From Lachnospiraceae bacterium UBA1258 (GTDB taxonomy: Bacteria; Bacillota; Clostridia; Lachnospirales; Lachnospiraceae): DNA of 5,952 bases. The stretch lies in contig DBVS01000017.1 of assembly GCA_002308235.1 (NCBI GenBank), forward strand, positions 1 through 5,952, read 5' to 3'. This document shows positions 4,817 through 5,952 of this stretch, in pieces. The notes below the pieces were generated by a model, which saw only the letters and a list, made by a program, of their open reading frames with translations, searched no databases and was not told where the DNA came from. The translations under genes and the position numbers were made by a program. How positions within the stretch are numbered: position 1 is the first letter of the stretch; every line of letters begins with the position of its first letter.

Positions 4817-4835
4817 TGTGTTGCAAGTCAACGCA
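4817..4835 (+). promoter_or_regulatory. Hairpin in the cold-shock leader
   Basis: A 7 bp stem with one G-T pair (TGTGTTG at 4817-4823, CAACGCA at 4829-4835) closes a 5-nt loop, 10 nt before the GGAGG. Structured leaders that change with temperature are known for csp messages; whether this one does so is inference. Confidence 0.4.
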
Positions 4836-4845
4836 CATTTATTTT

Positions 4846-4850
4846 GGAGG
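4846..4850 (+). promoter_or_regulatory. Ribosome site deciding the csp start
   Basis: GGAGG lies 8 nt before the ATG at 4859. An in-frame TTG at 4844 overlaps this site and so cannot be the start; the ATG gives the standard MQKGTVKWF N-terminus. Confidence 0.85.
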
Positions 4851-4858
4851 TATCTGTA

Positions 4859-5059
4859 ATGCAAAAAGGTACGGTAAAGTGGTTTAACAACCAAAAAGGT
4901 TACGGATTTATCTGCGATGAGTCCGGAAACGACGTTTTCGTTCACTACTCCGCATTGAACATGGAAGGCTTCAAGTCTCTCGAAGAGGGCGCTGCAGTTG
5001 AGTTCGATGTTGAGCCCGGCGAAAAAGGACCTCAGGCAGTAAACGTAACCAAGTTATAA
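4859..5059 (+). CDS. csp: Cold-shock domain protein (CspA/CspB family)
   Basis: This 66-residue protein is a complete single cold-shock domain of standard length. The N-terminus MQKGTVKWFNNQKGYGFI carries the RNP1 motif (K13-G-Y-G-F-I18), and VFVHYSAL (26-33) is the RNP2 motif with the conserved F27 and H29. W8 and F9 belong to the nucleic-acid-binding aromatic face. Such proteins form a five-stranded OB fold, bind single-stranded RNA and DNA, and act as RNA chaperones or antiterminators in the cytoplasm. The gene is monocistronic, with its own promoter, a short structured leader and a strong terminator about 120 bp beyond the stop codon. It diverges from niaR; the space between them (4665-4843) holds both promoters and is AT-rich. 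The window alone does not show whether expression is cold-induced or constitutive. Confidence 0.96.
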   Translation: MQKGTVKWFNNQKGYGFICDESGNDVFVHYSALNMEGFKSLEEGAAVEFDVEPGEKGPQAVNVTKL

Positions 5060-5079
5060 GAATCTGTATAGTTCTTATA
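5055..5079 (+). repeat. Inverted repeat over the csp stop codon
   Basis: An 8 bp perfect inverted repeat, TATAAGAA (5055-5062) and TTCTTATA (5072-5079), has a 9-nt loop and includes the TAA stop. A competing 6 bp stem, TGTATA (5065-5070) with TATACA (5076-5081), shares bases with it. No T-run follows, so it is not an intrinsic terminator; it could stabilise or shape the mRNA 3' region. Confidence 0.5.
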
Positions 5080-5158
5080 CACTTAAATTTCGACACGATG
5101 TGCCTTTTCTCAAATATATGAAATTTGGAATTAGCTATACGGTTTTATGATTTAAGTG
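5080..5158 (+). repeat. Long-range inverted repeat in the csp 3' region
   Basis: CACTTAAAT (5080-5088) is perfectly complementary to ATTTAAGTG (5150-5158) across 61 nt. No coding sequence of useful length lies in this stretch (the longest small frames are about 10 codons without ribosome sites). The region is probably the csp 3' untranslated part, or a small RNA; no family is recognised. Confidence 0.4.
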
Positions 5159-5180
5159 AGGGGTACCCTGTATGTACAAG

Positions 5181-5220
5181 AAATCTCCTATCTGTTTTTG
5201 CAGATAGGAGATTTTCTATT
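5181..5220 (+). terminator. Terminator shared by csp and the convergent hisA gene
   Basis: A 14 bp perfect stem (5181-5194 with 5201-5214) and a 6-nt loop TTTTTG are followed on the + side by TTTTCTATT. On the minus strand the stem begins one base after the hisA stop codon (5216-5218) and is followed by the weaker tail ATTTCTTGT. It is strong for csp and probably also used by hisA. Confidence 0.9.
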
Positions 5221-5952
5221 GTATATCTTTAATTTCCTCATACTTTAAATTTCCGCCGAAAAGATCAAGAGCGCTTCCTACCGTGAAATTCAGTCTTCCG
5301 CCCGAAACCTCTCCGATGGCCCTTATATCCTCCACAGAGGCGATTCCTCCCGCATAGGTAACCATGTAAGGTACCCTCGAAAGCATCGCTGCAAGCTCTG
5401 TATCGGGGCCTTTTCTCAGGCCCTCCGAATCCGTTGCGTGAACAAGAAATTCATCGCAGAATTCGGATAATTTATCAAAAAGCCCGGGTGTAAGCTCTTC
5501 CTTGGTGAACTTCTGCCACCGGTCCGTTACCACATAGTACTTTCCGTCACGCTTTGCGGCGCTTAAGTCAAGTACCGTGTGTTCCTTTCCCACTGCGGCC
5601 CTGAGAGCCTTTAAATTCTCAAACTTTATTTCCCCGTCGGAAAAAGCAAAACTGGTGACTATTACATGGCTTGCGCCCGCATCGATATATTCTTTGGCAT
5701 TCCCTGCGTTAACGCCTCCGCCTATCTGAAGGCCGCCGGGATACGCTTTTAAGGCCTTTAACGCCTCTTCTTTGGTGGCGGCGAAATATTCGCTGTCTTT
5801 TGAGTTAAGCATGATCACATGGGCATTTTTGATGCCGTCACGCTTGTATAAAAGGGCAAGAGCCTCGGCATCAAGCTTCGAATCGCTGTTGACAAGGGCA
5901 AAATCACCCTCATCCCTGAGCGAACTTCCCACGATCTGCTTTACTTTTCCGT
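5216..5952 (-). CDS. hisA: HisA-type ProFAR isomerase of the eukaryotic-like (HIS6) branch, 5'-truncated
   Basis: The reading frame continues to the right edge: upstream of the GTG at 5932 it reads GKVKQIV, so the start lies outside and about 10-15 residues are missing. The protein is a (beta/alpha)8 barrel isomerase that converts ProFAR to PRFAR in histidine synthesis. The visible segments fit the eukaryotic/HIS6-like branch better than the usual bacterial HisA: GKVKQIVGSSLRDEGD, HVIMLN (38-43), GGLQIGGGVNAGNAKEYIDAGASHVIVTS (66-94), VLDLSAAKRDGKYYVVTDRWQKFT (120-143), FLVHATDSEGLRKGPD (162-177), VTYAGGIAS (191-199) and FTVGSALDLFGG (216-227), counted from the GTG. The glycine-rich phosphate-binding loops (IGGGV, AGGI) are present, so it is probably functional. 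No other histidine gene is adjacent on the visible side. Its last codon abuts the shared terminator. Confidence 0.85.
   Translation of the reverse strand, partial: GKVKQIVGSSLRDEGDFALVNSDSKLDAEALALLYKRDGIKNAHVIMLNSKDSEYFAATKEEALKALKAYPGGLQIGGGVNAGNAKEYIDAGASHVIVTSFAFSDGEIKFENLKALRAAVGKEHTVLDLSAAKRDGKYYVVTDRWQKFTKEELTPGLFDKLSEFCDEFLVHATDSEGLRKGPDTELAAMLSRVPYMVTYAGGIASVEDIRAIGEVSGGRLNFTVGSALDLFGGNLKYEEIKDIQ

Noticed and set aside
5098..5150. Tiny reading frames (7-10 codons) in the csp 3' region
   Set aside because: No ribosome sites and no recognisable peptide; expected by chance.
463..5952. A histidine biosynthesis operon containing hisJ and hisA
   Set aside because: They lie about 4 kb apart with oppositely oriented genes and strong terminators between them.
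1..5952. CRISPR arrays, tRNA or rRNA genes, insertion sequences, attachment sites, toxin-antitoxin or defence genes
   Set aside because: No direct repeat arrays, cloverleaf-like segments, transposase motifs or defence-protein motifs were seen on either strand.

Overview
The window looks like a chromosomal housekeeping stretch from a low-to-mid GC Firmicute, most likely a Clostridia/Lachnospiraceae member. The evidence is strong AGGAGG ribosome sites, the YerC and DUF1836 families, a NiaR repressor and an M23-bactofilin pair. This is inferred from gene content and signals, not from a database search. Both edges cut a gene: an XRE-type regulator on the left (+) and an isomerase of the eukaryotic-like HisA type on the right (-).

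Layout, left to right. (1) The 3' part of an XRE regulator with a cysteine cluster (+) converges, with a 3 bp gap, on a PHP-domain histidinol-phosphatase (-). The only evident terminator for the XRE transcript lies inside the phosphatase coding sequence. (2) Upstream of the phosphatase on the minus strand are a stand-alone Hpt phosphotransfer protein and a DUF1836 protein, overlapping by 23 nt. A hairpin with a U-tract sits between Hpt and the phosphatase and appears to contain the phosphatase promoter. (3) A divergent promoter region separates DUF1836 (-) from a TrpR-like YerC repressor (+), which ends at a strong bidirectional terminator. (4) On the minus strand, a membrane-anchored degenerate M23/LytM protein and a bactofilin form a tightly coupled two-gene operon, a cell-shape or envelope module. 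Just upstream is niaR, the niacin-responsive repressor of NAD salvage genes. Its promoter carries a palindrome that is probably its own operator, and its transcript is predicted to be leaderless. (5) A cold-shock protein gene (+) has its own promoter, a 5' leader hairpin and an unusually structured 3' region of about 120 nt. It ends at a terminator shared with the convergent hisA-like gene.

The genes do not form one pathway. Two belong to histidine synthesis (hisJ, hisA) but lie about 4 kb apart in separate units; three or four are regulators; two are envelope proteins. No mobile element, CRISPR array, tRNA, rRNA or defence system was found. The points of most interest are compact regulatory arrangements (terminator in a coding sequence, promoter in a terminator, operator on a leaderless promoter) and the uncharacterised DUF1836-Hpt and pseudo-LytM-bactofilin pairs.
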